NCBI GenBank assembly: GCA_024138025.1
Contig: JAMXBD010002843.1
Coordinates: 1 to 64,000 of the forward strand
Source of the DNA: Combretum micranthum
Lineage: Eukaryota > Streptophyta > Magnoliopsida > Myrtales > Combretaceae
DNA: 64,000 nt
Direction of reading: 5' to 3'
Positions 48,782 to 60,040 of the stretch are shown one piece after another (position 1 is the stretch's first letter; the number at the start of each line of letters is the position of its first letter). Under the pieces are notes generated by a model. It saw only the letters and a program-made list of their open reading frames with translations. It had not been told where the DNA came from and searched no databases. Made by a program: the position numbers and the translations under genes.

Positions 48782-49012
48782 CTAAATAATGCTCCAAGTC
48801 CTCAAGGCACGCACAATTGAATATAACTCCTTATCGTATGTGGACCAATTCCACTTGGAATCACGTAGTTTCTCACTAAAAAATGCAATTGGCTTCTTTT
48901 CTTGAGACAAAACAACCCCTATACCAAATCCACTCGTATCATAGTCCACTTCAAATAACTCGTTAAAGTCAGGTAATGCTAGGACGGGTGCACTACATAG
49001 CTTTTCTTTCAA
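48782..49012 (-). pseudogene. Gypsy RNase H
   Basis: Reads [58 protein letters not shown]. The DAS-type first Asp is in YDTSG, and the E of DKELYS is present. Typical gypsy RT-RNase H connection; ends at a stop. Confidence 0.85.
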
Positions 49013-49144
49013 AATAGCAAAGTTACTCTCAACTTCCTCACTCCACTAAAACTTCCCCTTCTTTAAGCACTCAGTCAAATGAGTTGCAATAATGCTAAAG
49101 TGCTTAATGAATCTCCTGTAAAAGCTAGCTAACCTAAGGAAACT

Positions 49145-49595
49145 TCATAATTCAATGACTGTTCTTGGAATAGGCCATTCTTTAATTACCTTCAACTTCT
49201 CTTCATCTACCCAAATCCCGTCACTATTAACTATAAAGCCTTGAAACAATAACTTGCTAGACATGTTCACATAAAACTTGATCTTCTTTAGAACCGTTGG
49301 CACCTCTCTCAAATGTTCAACATGCTCCTCCTTCGATTTACTATATACTAAGATATCATCGAAGTAAACCACAACAAAAGGACCAATAAAAGGTTTCAAT
49401 ACCTTGGTCATGAAACGCATGAAAATTCTTGTCTACAAACATATCCTCCAATTGAGGAATTAGGAGCTTATACTTGATGGTAATTTTGCTAATGGTCCTA
49501 TTGTCTACAAACATCCACCAACTTCTATCTTTCTTTGGCACAAACAATTTAGGTACAACGCATAGACTCATGCTCTCTCTAATGAACCTTTTCAT
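49145..49595 (-). pseudogene. Gypsy reverse transcriptase, internally deleted
   Basis: N-terminal part: CVVPKLFVPKKDRSWWMFVD, TISKITIKYKLLIPQLEDMF. After VDKNF it passes with a frame change to [20 protein letters not shown] then [13 protein letters not shown]. The intervening palm segment with KIDL.SGYHQ and MPFGL.NAP, about 70 residues, is absent, so the first catalytic Asp is lost although the FDD motif remains. Confidence 0.87.
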
Positions 49596-50280
49596 AGCAA
49601 CTTGTGTAACACTTTTGTCTCCTTCGAGCTCATCTCGTAATGTGGGAGATTTGACAAACTCACACTAGGAATTAAGTCAAAATGGTATTGTATGTCTCTT
49701 ATGGGAGATAATACATCTGGTAAGTCGTCAGGTAGCAATTCGCTGAATTCATTTAATAACTCTCTGATACTTTCTGGCACCTCTTTAGTCTTCTCCTCCT
49801 CACCAACTATCACCATTGATTTCACAATCAATGCATGTACAGTTTGGGACTCCTAGGTAGCATCCTCCATCTGCCTCTCCGACTACATAATTGTAAGGAA
49901 GGAACATTCCTTTACTTTAGAAGGTCCGGAACGACTTGCTAACTTCAAGGGCAAGAGAGTAAACTTCACTTCATCTTTCTCTAATCTGTACGCATTCTCC
50001 TTACACGCATGTTGGGTGTCGACATCGTATTGCCAAGGTCTCCCAAACAATAGATGATAGGCATCTATATCCTCTACATTGCAGTACACCTCATCCTGAT
50101 ATTTGCCAATGGAGAAAAATACTTTACAATGTTCTTTAACCTTAGTCTTTTCTACTGCCTTAATCCTATGATGTTCTCACAACTACCACTATCTACGATT
50201 AACTCAAAGACTCGGCTGTCAATTGTACATCTAAGTGAGGAACAAATTATGTCATTGAGTTTTGCCTCTTGCTTCGGTAC
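49592..50280 (-). pseudogene. Gypsy protease and linker
   Basis: DAYHLLFGRPWQYDVDTQHA and AYRLEKDEVKFTLLPLK (49950-50075), the conserved post-protease block (LLGRPWQ) of plant gypsy elements. Upstream the minus strand covers the aspartic protease in decayed form (near 50140-50260). The linker has RELLNEFSELLPDDLPDVLS (49720-49780), which normally precedes RT. Confidence 0.75.
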
Positions 50281-50285
50281 CAACA

Positions 50286-51560
50286 TCAACTTCCTAACAC
50301 ATAAGCCTGCTCATCCTCATCGTATTCATCACTCCCATCCTGTTTACAATGAATTTCACCCTCTTCATCTCTCTCAACTATGTTAAGTCCTCTTCTATTA
50401 GGGTACTCATTACACCGATGGCCTGGCCCTTTACAAAGATGACATTTACTTAATATTGGCTTCGCATAGGGATTGTTCTGTTTTGGCATGATCTTCATCT
50501 CAACTAGCTTCTTGCTCACTACTTTATCTTCTTTCTTATCATTAACTCCTTGTATCTCCAAGGTGGTCTTCCCTTCTTAACCACAGATCTACTTGAACTT
50601 TCAGCCCCTAAATCTCCTACTACCACCATCAAATTGACAATTCTTCTCTTGTAATTTTAGCTCTGCTCTAAGAGCCATGTTTTTAGCCTTATTCAAATTC
50701 CACAGAGCATGGACTCCAATTCTATCCCAAATTTGTATTCTTAACCTATCCAGGTATCTAGCTACTTGCTAACCCTCACTTTCCCTCAGGTCATACCTCT
50801 TTACCAACCGTATGAATTTTGTGGTATATCAATGCATGATCCTTTGCCCCTAGCGGCACTATTGATAATGCTGAAAGAGGATCTACTCATAATCAGGAGG
50901 TAGGAAATCCCACTATAGCAACCGCTTTATCTTATTCAAAGTTGTTACCAATTGTCTGTCCTCACGATACCTCCTATTTTGGAGCCTCTCCTACTAGGCC
51001 AACGCACCCCACTTCAATCGACACGCCACCAACTTTACCCCCTTTTCCTTAGGGATCTTCATATATCTGAAGAACCTATCAATTTCTGCTATCTAATCAA
51101 GGAAATCTCCAATGTTTAAATTCCTACTAAAACTAGGGATATCAACCTTCAACCTGAATTCTTTGCTATCTCCATAGTAAAACCATAATTGTGTCTCCTA
51201 TATCTGCTACTGCTACCACCTCTTCTAAGTAGCTATTCCTCTTTAAACAACACATCATCTTCCTCATTAGAATCATCTTCGTACCTTTGTAACCCATGAT
51301 TTATAGTTACAAGCCTGACAATAGGATCACTGTGCATGCTCTACCTTTGTCGCATCCCACCATCGTTCCTGTCTCTATTGGCATCGGATCCCATCACATC
51401 GAAACATTCGATCAAGTCCTCAAAGCACTGTTCAAAATGTCATAATCTTCGTTCCAAGTTATCTAATATCGCCCTTTGAGCCTACCCTTTGATTCGTAGT
51501 GCTTCCTCATCCTGATAAACATCCGGAACATGACCGCTTTCTGAATTACCGTCTCTTGAT
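50286..51560 (-). pseudogene. Gypsy gag with altered zinc knuckle
   Basis: From right to left in the reading direction: EDLIECFDVMGSD near 51390-51430, YEDDSNEEDDVLFKEE near 51240-51290, SRYRRHNYGF near 51180-51210, DIPSFSRNLNIGDFLD near 51090-51150, RFFRYMKIPKEKGVKLVACR near 51020-51075, and WDRIGVHALWNLNKAKNMAL near 50680-50740. The knuckle CHLCKGPGHRCNEY (50403-50447) has Tyr in place of the last Cys of CX2CX4HX4C. Many stops. Confidence 0.8.
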
Positions 51561-51579
51561 ATCGTTGCAAGAACTTCTT

Positions 51580-51591
51580 GCTCTGATACCA
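51580..51591 (-). other. Gypsy primer-binding site (initiator tRNA-Met)
   Basis: The minus strand reads TGGTATCAGAGC, a perfect 12-base match to the standard plant initiator-Met PBS, immediately inside the 5' LTR. Confidence 0.9.
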
Positions 51592-52025
51592 ATATAACGC
51601 AGTGAATAACATAAAAAATAAGATCAATCAATAATTAATCTTAGAAATAAACGAAATCGAGGAAAACTTTACTCGAGGAATTCTAAAATGTTATTATATG
51701 ATAAAAGCCATTCTATAACATGAAAATGACGATTACACATTATCTCTAAAAAAACCACCTTAAATATCCAAAATACAAAAATAGGAACTAAAACTTCAAA
51801 GCTTGTTTTAGGACCCTAAACAAAGGTTTTTGGGGCTGAAAACTACTTTATTACTTGAGGATTTGTGGATTTCTGAAAGCACTTCACGTACATATATAAT
51901 AATAAGAAAACAGAGTTATAAGCTAAAAATTAGGACTTCTGGAAGATAGTCTGCGCATTCATTTTTACATGGGATTTTTGGATTTGTCTAATTTATCCAT
52001 GGACAAGTTCGCAATCTGCTTTGCA
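51592..52025 (-). repeat. Gypsy 5' LTR
   Basis: Starts TGCAAAGCAGATTGCG on the minus strand at 52025. 434 bp, against 428 bp for the 3' LTR. Directly joins PME exon 1 sequence at 52026. Confidence 0.9.
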
Positions 52026-52201
52026 TTATTAATGGCATCTTGGATCTTGGTAAATTTTCCTTTTCTAGATTGATCAACAGTAATAGTCATAGCTACTGCC
52101 ACCACATCTTGAGCTTTATCTTGCAAGGGATCATGGAGTTTTCTTGATTCACTTAAGTTAAGTAAACATAAAGTACTTAGTATAATATTTTACATACAAA
52201 T
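52026..52201 (-). pseudogene. PME copy 2 exon 1, 5' piece
   Basis: Reads NIILSTLCLLNLSESRKLHD (leader and start of the mature part), then MTITVDQSRKGKFTKIQDAI. The ATG of copy 1 (10311) is ATT here (52201-52199), and the second ATG is followed by TAA. The frame is otherwise open to the gypsy junction. Confidence 0.87.
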
Positions 52202-52346
52202 CTTGTGTTGCTACTGAGAGAATAATAAAATGAACTATAATGTAATATTAGGCTATTTGCATGATCATATTATAGAAATGCTTATCAACAACAAATTATA
52301 AATTTTCTTGGATTTATAATTAAATTAAACTTGTTGACTATCAATT

Positions 52347-52353
52347 ATTTATA
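52347..52353 (-). promoter_or_regulatory. TATA box of PME copy 2
   Basis: TATAAAT on the minus strand, about 150 nt before the lost start codon, with GC..TATAAAT context as in copy 1. Confidence 0.5.
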
Positions 52354-53275
52354 GCAGAATCTAAAGACACAACATGCTAGAATGGAAACTTTTTATAAGA
52401 ATTTCCCAAGTAAGGAAATAGCTTGGTATAGATTAACTTGTAATGCTTAAAATATGTGCGCGGGGGGGGGGGAAGATGTGGTGTGTGATTGGGGGGGTAA
52501 TATAATTACGAAATTTTGATGTAATCAAACATTTTAGATCCTTTCTTATTTCTTTTTTGTCAAATTTCACACAATTAAGGTATTGGGGATAATAAAAGGA
52601 ATAAATCAAGAGGATTTGGATTTATTCCTTTTTCTTGTTATGTTTATAATGGTTGAAAATAAGTTAATTAATAAGATTGAAAAATATAAATTGATGGTAT
52701 ACCAATTTGGGACAAATTTTCCTTGTATAAATTTATCTTTATCCATGCCTAAAACGAAGGAAATACAACAAATGTGGAATAAAAAGAACAAAAAGTAAAT
52801 TTGTATACATTATTTTTCTCCACAAATGTCAATAATACATTTAATACACATTTTTTATATGGAAATAACTTATGAATGAAAACTTATTTGTTGAGAGCTT
52901 ATATTAGGTTACAAGTTAATTTGATTTTCTTCTTTATGAATTTTTGAGCTTAATACGATAAATGTAAAAATAAAGATATCAAAGTGACTAGGAAGGATGT
53001 AGAATTATACAATCAAGAGGTTGGACGTTAATTAAGTTGATATTATAAGCATTTGCATGTACCTATCTAATATCACAATTATATTACATCTTTAGATATA
53101 TAAGAATTTCGTTGAAAATTTCACCATGATATTTTTCTAAAATTTTATGAGTGATTTTTTTTAAAGAAATAGTTAATGGTATTCGATGCATTTCATTATA
53201 GAATGTATATATATTATTTCAAAATAAATTATTGACATAGCAAAAGGAATGGGAATTTATCATGCTTTGTTAATT
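52354..53275. other. Upstream of PME copy 2, G-run, no gene
   Basis: Contains a G10 run at about 52462-52471 and a G7 run at 52491-52497. The plus and minus frames at 52583-52798 overlap each other and carry no motif. Nothing else seen. Confidence 0.4.
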
Positions 53276-53589
53276 TGTGCATGAATGCCAGAATATGATA
53301 TTCCATTTTCTCTTAATTCTGTGAATACCTAAGCCACAAGGCATCCAAATTCAAAAACAATAAAGGAATTCAAAGTTTTGGGCAAAATAGAGCAAAGATG
53401 GCTAAAAATTGCATCATTGATAAAATTGTTCTCATGTTCACCCTAAAGAGTATAATTTATATTGAGAACCTAAAATTTGCCATAAAACAAAAAAAAAAAA
53501 ACTAAAAAAAAATCTTATTAAAAGACATTAATGAAAAACTATTAAATATCCAAATATAGGCTATTAAAAGATAATGGAAATAATGATCA
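53276..53589 (-). repeat. 3' LTR of deleted gypsy element
   Basis: Shares 'acatccaaattcgaaaacaataaaggaattcaaagttttggg'-type sequence and 'ataaaattgttctc' with 54311-54620. The end CA at 53589 is set by the polypurine tract. Confidence 0.65.
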
Positions 53590-53689
53590 CATCATCCCCC
53601 ATGTTAGACAAAATTTGCCCTCGAATTTTCATTATGCCATGCAAGATCCATTTGGGACAAATCACATAAGTTTTAGACAAATTAATCTA

Positions 53690-54240
53690 ACCTTAGCCAA
53701 TTGATCCATGTCGGATGACCACGGGTACGTATTGCACATTCCTTGAACCTATTTTCACCATTCCTAGAATGATGCAAATAGATTGAAAAGTGTTATTCCT
53801 TAGCCAATCATCTCCAATAGCTCTAAGAGTCATACAATACCTCCTAACAGCCAAATTCTCTTTACTATTTCCAGTCACATACACCTGTTTAACATAATTA
53901 ACATAAAAAATTGGTTCACCATCACCAATGGCCTCAAAAACATCATCCTGTTCATCAAATTAAATGTCAAATAATAGCTCGCCATCAATCTAAAAAGCAT
54001 TATCCTCTTCATTAACATAAGTATCAAACATTAGTTCTTTATTATCCTTAAAAACATCTTCGCCTACAATAAGTGCACCTGTCCTCTCTACAAGTCGATC
54101 TACTACCGCATCTAATGGATGCTCTACAGTTGCATCCAACTGCTCGTCGATCATCTGTCCAATCATCTGATCCAATTCATCATGTTCATAGATCTCATCT
54201 ACATCATGCTGTTGATTGGTTTGTCTCTATGATGCCATGA
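53690..54240 (-). pseudogene. Residual open frames in the deleted gypsy element
   Basis: Two frames: 54175-53990 (acidic, MDQMIGQMIDEQLDATVEHP and onward) and 53884-53693 (YVTGNSKENLAVRRYCMTLR, NVQYVPVVIRHGSIG). I do not recognise a domain. Acidic, Asp/Glu-rich sequence fits a gag N-terminus, but that is a guess. Confidence 0.4.
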
Positions 54241-54310
54241 TACTCTAAGAGCGAACACAACTTTTATAGCAACTGATGCAATGAAATGAATGAGATTTTA
54301 CCACATTCCA

Positions 54311-54620
54311 TAGATTCATGCATGAATGATGGAATGTCATCTTCTATTGTTTGTTGATTCTGCAAATACCTAAACAAAAAACATCCAAATTCGAAAACAA
54401 TAAAGGAATTCAAAGTTTTGGGAAAATTAGAGTAAAGATAGCTCAAAAGTTGTATACTAATAAAATTGTTCTCCTTATTTACCATAAACTTAAAATATAT
54501 GAAAACCTAAAATTTTCCAAAAAAGAAGGAAAAAGACTAAAATTGTCCTTTTAAATAAAATTAATAAAAGCTATTATATATCCAATTAAAGGCTGTTAAT
54601 ATATTAAAAAATATCGATCG
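54311..54620 (-). repeat. 5' LTR of deleted gypsy element
   Basis: Pairs with 53276-53589. The two have diverged clearly. The frames at 54264-54485 and 54351-54554 lie in it and are not genes. Confidence 0.65.
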
Positions 54621-55970
54621 TGTTAATATTAATAAAAAATAAAAATAATAATGAAAACTTTGTGTGACTTTATTTCAATCAACTAAATGAGAAAGTATAA
54701 GAACAAGGGATCAAAATTCTCTTCATTTGGATATGCATTGTAAGTAATGAGATTTTTAGTGACATTGATTGGATTCTAGAACCATTGCTTCAAGGATCAA
54801 TAATTTCGAGTTCCAAACATTTAATTTTTCTTTGAAAAAATGTACAAAAGAGAAACTAAGTTAAATTTGAAACTTATCTCCCATGAAAAAGTCAAAGAGG
54901 AAGCTAAAGCTCATGAGTAGTATTTATTCATCTTGTTTGTTCAAGCACGTGTCAACAAGGAGAAAAGATAAACTCACATATAGCAAGTGCCAAACCCATG
55001 ATTTTTCTATTACAAATTTAACCCCCAAACCACTAAACCATGTTAATCTCAAAAAATCTAATAAAACTTTATTTTATATGATAGGCCAACTATGAATCAA
55101 ATCAAATTAGGTCAAATTAAGAGTAGGTGCAATGGTCTATTTATTTTACTAAATAGAAATGGAATGGAATTTCTCTCTATTCCATAAAACGAGCCCTATT
55201 ACAATGTTTTATTTTTCCTTTTTCCCAAAATAAGAATAACGAAGAGAAAATTATCATAATGTAAGTAATTATTCTTTGCATCACATGTGTTGCTACATCT
55301 TGAGATCTTTATTGCATCATGGAAAAAGATCCTATATGATATTGAATAGTTATTATAGAGAATCCTATGAATGGCTATTTAGTGAACACAATCCTTAACT
55401 ACTCTTCTTTTTCTTTCATCTTCTTCATGTTCTCTTCCTCCTCCTACCTTTTTCATTCTACCCACCATAAACCAACAACTACAGACTACTAGAGGTAGGC
55501 TACCACAACTCAACCTCAGATTCAACTACTTTATATCGACAAGACCTCAACCATCATACCCACATACAATAACCTTTGTACACAAGCAGAAGAAAGTCAA
55601 ATCTCCAAATCTAAATGAAAGAACCAATTTTTCCCTTTTTTTCCATGACAATCAAATTTCTTGCATTATTGAAGAACATATTTATAAAGAAAGGACTTTT
55701 TAAAAAAAAATTGAAATTCTTTTTATTCATTAGAGATTAAGTTATGAAGATAAACAAGAAATCTCCATTTTCATCTTTAATTTAATATTGATTAATTGAA
55801 TTTTTATTTCATTTATAGAATTTATCATCATGGTTTTCAATTTCTTTGCTTGAATAGTTTAAAGTTGTGGGCCATGGGTTAAGGTTACTATAAGATAGAG
55901 GAAAACTTACTCATTGGCAATATGTTATTGATTTTTTTGGGTAATTTTTTTATTCAATTTAACAATATAA
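54621..55970. other. Intergenic, nothing recognised
   Basis: AT-rich DNA. The plus frame 54883-55095 is Lys/Ser-rich with no motif. Confidence 0.4.
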
Positions 55971-55974
55971 TAGG

Positions 55975-56275
55975 GGGTAGATGTCAAATCTAATTTAGTA
56001 TCTGTACTTTGAAGTTGTTAATTTAATACTCAATTAAAGTTTTAATCACTATTTTTACTACCTCTCTAATATCATTTGAAAAACAACTTATCATTGAATT
56101 TTTACCATCTCTCTTAATGTAGGCGAACACTAATAAATTATCTTTTTTATGTAAACAAATGAAAAAAGCAAAATTACGTAAGGTAGTAAGCAGATTGACT
56201 ACATATTAACTGATAATTTCAAAATTCAAGTACTAAATTTGTGCAAAATTATGCACTAATTTTGACATTTTCTTG
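55975..56275. mobile_element. Foldback MITE-like repeat, copy 2
   Basis: Starts 'aaatctaatttagtatctgtac' and ends with the inverse-like 'aattcaagtactaaatttgtgc'. Same family as 11775-12135 and 60535-60795. Confidence 0.5.
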
Positions 56276-56949
56276 ATAACATTGTTACAATTTCATTGCA
56301 TTCCTATTAAAAAGGTTTTATTTTACCACTTACATTGGATTTGACGAAAATCTAAGAAAATATTTGATTACCTGGTTTATAAAAATTGGGCTTTGGATTT
56401 TGATAATATGTAAGAAATTATGATTTCATATTCTCTATGTTATTAGAGGATTTTGGATTCGATTACTTTTTTGACTATTTACAAATTGTTTGTAACCAAT
56501 ACACATTCTTTCTCAGTAACTTCATTCATTTCCTCTTTTTTTTTTTTTCCTAACTAAACAATAGAAAATATATTAAATCTTTCCAATCTAACATCTTTAT
56601 TCCAAAGGTACGGTTGCTTATTCAATCAACCGTCTTAATTAACTGAAATATCCTAAATCTTTACCTAAGTTTGAAATTGAGATTAAATAGATTAAATGAA
56701 TTAAAAAAATTATAGGATGTAATTGGACAAGCCCACATAATTAAATTAATTAAGTTGAAATTTGAGATTTCATATTCTTAAACCCTAAACATGTTGTTTA
56801 AATGTTTAAGGATTTTTAAACTCTTAAACTTTAGTTCAAATTCCGATTCATAAATCCCCACAAGTTTTGAGTTCATTTGCTTGCCTCAAAATTTAGTTCT
56901 TAGGCTAAGCTCAAATTGAATATAGTTTGATATAAAGTAAGTTTCTAAA

Positions 56950-59900
56950 TTAAGTTCTTATTTCCTAAACCCTTTTAGACCTAAAGATATTGATATAAAT
57001 GTTCTAAACCCAATACCGTTATCCTAAAATATCTTTAATTTTACCCTTTTATCTTTCCATGCCTCTTCTTTTCTTATTTTTTACGTTTTCCTTCCCTTTC
57101 TCTTATTCTTCATTTTCTTTTCCTTTTTCTTCAATTCAACTTCTCTAATCTCAATTTCAAGAACGTTAGAAGAGGAATCAAAGTTAGAATTGAAGATAGA
57201 AAGTGGAAGCCATGTTAAAATAGCTCCAACAACAAGTAAAGAGGATCAAGATTTCATGTGTTTGCCAAAAGATAATTAAAGTTGTTTTAATTTGTTGTGA
57301 TTGTTGTTTTTGAATATATATGATGAATTGATGATAGTTATAAGTGGGAATTGAGATGAAGCATGTAATCTTGACATATATGAAATTATAGGCTAAAACT
57401 TAAATGAGATTATGCATGTTAGAACTAGGAATGAAATGATATATGAAGTGAAACATGGATATAAATGTTAGTGAAGATGATTCTAGGCTTATATGTTAAT
57501 TATAAGATGTTAGATGATAAAAAATGATGTAAATCAAGTAGTAAAACAAGTAGAGTTTTCAAAAATAAAAGTAGGGCAAAGAGCACAGCGGAAACATGGG
57601 AAATTGTATCTAGTCGTGCTCCTTATATTTTACTTGAAAACTTTTAAATTTACACATCAAAAGAGAAACATGCCAGGAACATGGTCTTGTGTACACACCA
57701 TTCTTCTTTTCAGTTCGTATTATACATATTTCCAAAACAACACAACTAATACACGGCCTCACCTATCTCCCCATGTTCCTTTTTGTTTCTCATGTGTATA
57801 ATACGTCAAGCGAAACATGGCTAGAACACGGGCTAATGCTTCTAGTCGTGTATCTCATCGAGCCCTTGAAGTAAGACCCTTCGATAAGAAACATGAGGGG
57901 AACATGCCTACACGTATCTCACCATGTTTCTATCTAACTTATGCATGCTTGGCTTTTTCATGAAACATAGGCGAAGCATGACTTGTGTATCACATTGTGT
58001 ATCTCTTTTATGCATCATGTTTGTCAAATGTTTCTATTCAAAAAGAAACATGACTGAAACACAGTTTAATGTATCATGCCATGCTTCTTTCTTATCTCCA
58101 AAATGCTAAGAAGCACGATGGAAACACGATTTATGTATATGATCGTGTTTCTTCTTACGCATGTACACAGGGTTTAACATGGCCCATGTACCCTCTCGTG
58201 TTCTTCATAAATTTTGAATAAAAAATAAAATAAAATAGAAAATGATAGTTATGTGATGTGTTAGTTGAATGATACAATTAAGAATGAGTTTAGTAAATTT
58301 ATAGATTTAATAAATAATTGGATTAAATATAAAAGGTTCATAAAAATGAACTTTGTTAATAATCTTAAGTTCAACTTGACTAAATAGACTTCAGTGAGCT
58401 AAAATAAATTAGATTGACTAAGTTTAATCAAATTAATTTAGTAATTAAATTAAATGATTAATTTTAATCAACTTGGATAAAGATTAAGTTAAAATAGACT
58501 TAATAGCTAATAATTGAATTAAATTAATTTGTTAGGATAATCTATATTCAACATGGGAAATATGATATTTCAAATATATACTTGCTTAGGAAATGAGTCT
58601 TTCTGAATATGAATGTTTTGATGACGTTCTTATGATAAATAACCATAAACGAAGAGAAAGGAAATGCTTTGCCAGACAATTGAGAATTGTCTGTATCTTG
58701 GTAGGGCGATCTTCACAACTATGGCGGGTTTCCTACTTAGTGTCTGATCATATAGGATTATAAAATAAGTTTGAGATAAGTTGATAATTAATTAAATTTC
58801 TTATATGAGTCTAATTCTTGAATAGATATATGGATAGCTGATTTATCTTCTAAAATGGAATCTGATCTACCCTCTATCTTTGTTTAGACTCCAAATTAAT
58901 AAGGTACGTAGTGACATGCTTGTTGTTTGTTAGGATGGACATTCTTAAATGAACTAAAACTTTAAAACAACCTAATAATTGAGTGTTACTTATGTGTGTG
59001 TCATTTAATTTGGTCTAGGGAGCGACAACCTTGTCCTAGGCGGGACACGGTAGTTAAGTACTTAGGCTACCTCCTACCATAATGCAATGGTATGTTGTCA
59101 TGCAATGACAATTCATAAGTAGCTTAACGGGTAGCCGATGGGATAAACAATATCAATGTAACATCTATCTTGATTGGCAAGAAGTAATATAGTAGGGCTT
59201 ACGTTTATGGGACTGGTGGAGCCTTATTATATTATGGACTATGATGGTTGGTGTGTGTGTAATGTCTATAAGCTCTAGATGAGGCTCTATTATATTTCTC
59301 GATTAGATATAGGAGATATAAGTATCTAGGTTGCTTATATCAATCCCTTGAGCAGTTATTGTTACTAAAGACCCTCAGATTCCTAAGAGTGCAATCGGAG
59401 TGTGAGTTCTCCGGTGTTGATTTATTTAAGTTTGTGTGTCATTTCGTGTGTGATTGTGTTACTATATACTAGGCTTCGACTCATTATTGTTGTTATTGTA
59501 TTCTTTCCAAGTGTTGTTTTGATAATGATGATGATGATGGGGATTTGGATGACGATGATGGTGTCGATGATTTGATGATGATGATGTTTGACTCGGTTAT
59601 GGACAATCCTAGAAGTTTGAGAGGAGGAGCTAAGTGTAGTAGGGATGATGGATTATTTGTTTTATTTTTTATTTTGTTTTGTTTAACGAACTAGATTTAT
59701 CTTTTGAAATATGTATTTTTTGTAAGGGGCTGGTTATGAAGCCCACATGTTTTATAATAAGTTTTTAAATTTTGTTTAAGTGAAAGTTCTTCTACTTGTA
59801 TAAGTGGAAGCTAGAAAATTTTTATAAAGTTGTTTTCTAGTTATAAATCCAGTTGTCTCCAGAATCTAAATAAATGATTTCGAAATTTAAAACTGCTAGC

Positions 59901-59981
59901 AATGTTCAATATAAGCATATCCTTTTAGGAGGTCTGTGGGTATAATACTTAAGATATTATGCGTGGCAGGAGGATTTGACA
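56950..59981 (-). repeat. Dispersed repeat R1, copy E (inverted)
   Basis: On the minus strand it opens TGTCAAATCCTCCTGCCACG at 59981, then shows the R1 landmarks: a (GAT)n-like block at 59525-59585 (equivalent of 'catcatcatagtcacc' in D), 'atgagtcgaagcctagtatat' near 59480, the AAGGTTGTCGCTCCCTAG block at 59032-59015, 'ccaagataggcattt'-like text, and the minisatellite at 57575-58210. The left end is uncertain. The opposite orientation to A-D argues for dispersal by transposition. Confidence 0.6.
57575..58210. repeat. Hairpin-rich minisatellite in R1-E
   Basis: Seven or eight degenerate units, most 60-85 bp, beginning GAAACATG(G/A)C..GAACATG and ending with ...CATGTTTC or CATGCTTC. Each unit is therefore roughly self-complementary. 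Unit starts lie near 57583, 57664, 57811, 57889, 57962, 58044, 58111 and 58172. The plus frames at 57514-57801, 57689-57874 and 57924-58109 are artefacts of this array. Confidence 0.7.
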
Positions 59982-60040
59982 TTGCCTGATGTTAGATTCA
60001 GGTAAGCTAGTCCTTACATTAAGTAATGTATTTACATATG

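Larger units (their letters stand above)
46859..52025 (-). mobile_element. Ty3/gypsy retrotransposon inserted in PME exon 1
   Basis: About 5.17 kb, minus strand. 5' LTR 51592-52025, PBS 51580-51591, gag, protease, RT, RNase H, integrase, C-terminal GPY-like domain, PPT next to 3' LTR 46859-47286. Order PR-RT-RH-INT is gypsy; the initiator-Met PBS, short LTRs and size fit the chromovirus side (Reina/CRM/Tekay), with Reina-like size, though no clear chromodomain was seen. Candidate target duplication TGATT/TTATT is imperfect. Damage: zinc-knuckle Cys to Tyr, about 70 RT residues missing, integrase Glu to Lys, and many stops. It cannot transpose itself. Confidence 0.9.
28878..52201 (-). pseudogene. 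Pectin methylesterase copy 2, exploded over 23 kb
   Basis: All the pieces are minus strand, in gene order, and match PME copies 1 and 3: exon 1 (52201-52026 plus 46858-46796, cut by a gypsy element), exon 2 (46251-46092), exon 3 (43976-43851 plus 37953-37855, cut by a 5.9-kb insertion), exon 5 (28983-28878). Exon 4 was not found; it may have been lost when the Tat-like and other material between 29285 and 37850 arrived. Inactivating changes include start ATG to ATT, a TAA as the second codon of the next possible start, TAA in exon 2, and loss of the AG before exon 5. That this is one gene rather than fragments of two is an inference from order, strand and the lack of overlapping exons. Confidence 0.75.
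53276..54620 (-). mobile_element. Deleted gypsy-type element (LTRs with short internal region)
   Basis: Direct repeats 53276-53589 and about 54311-54620 enclose 720 bp. Just inside the left repeat, the minus strand reads CATGGGGGATGATG, a polypurine tract before TGATCATTATTTCC. Preceding it is 'aattcgagggcaaattttgtc', like the end of gypsy pol. Next to the right repeat the minus strand carries an acidic frame (MDQMIGQMIDEQ..., 54175-53990) followed by GDGEPIFYVNYVKQVYVTGN (about 53860-53930). No RT or integrase. It looks like a large internal deletion derivative. Confidence 0.65.
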
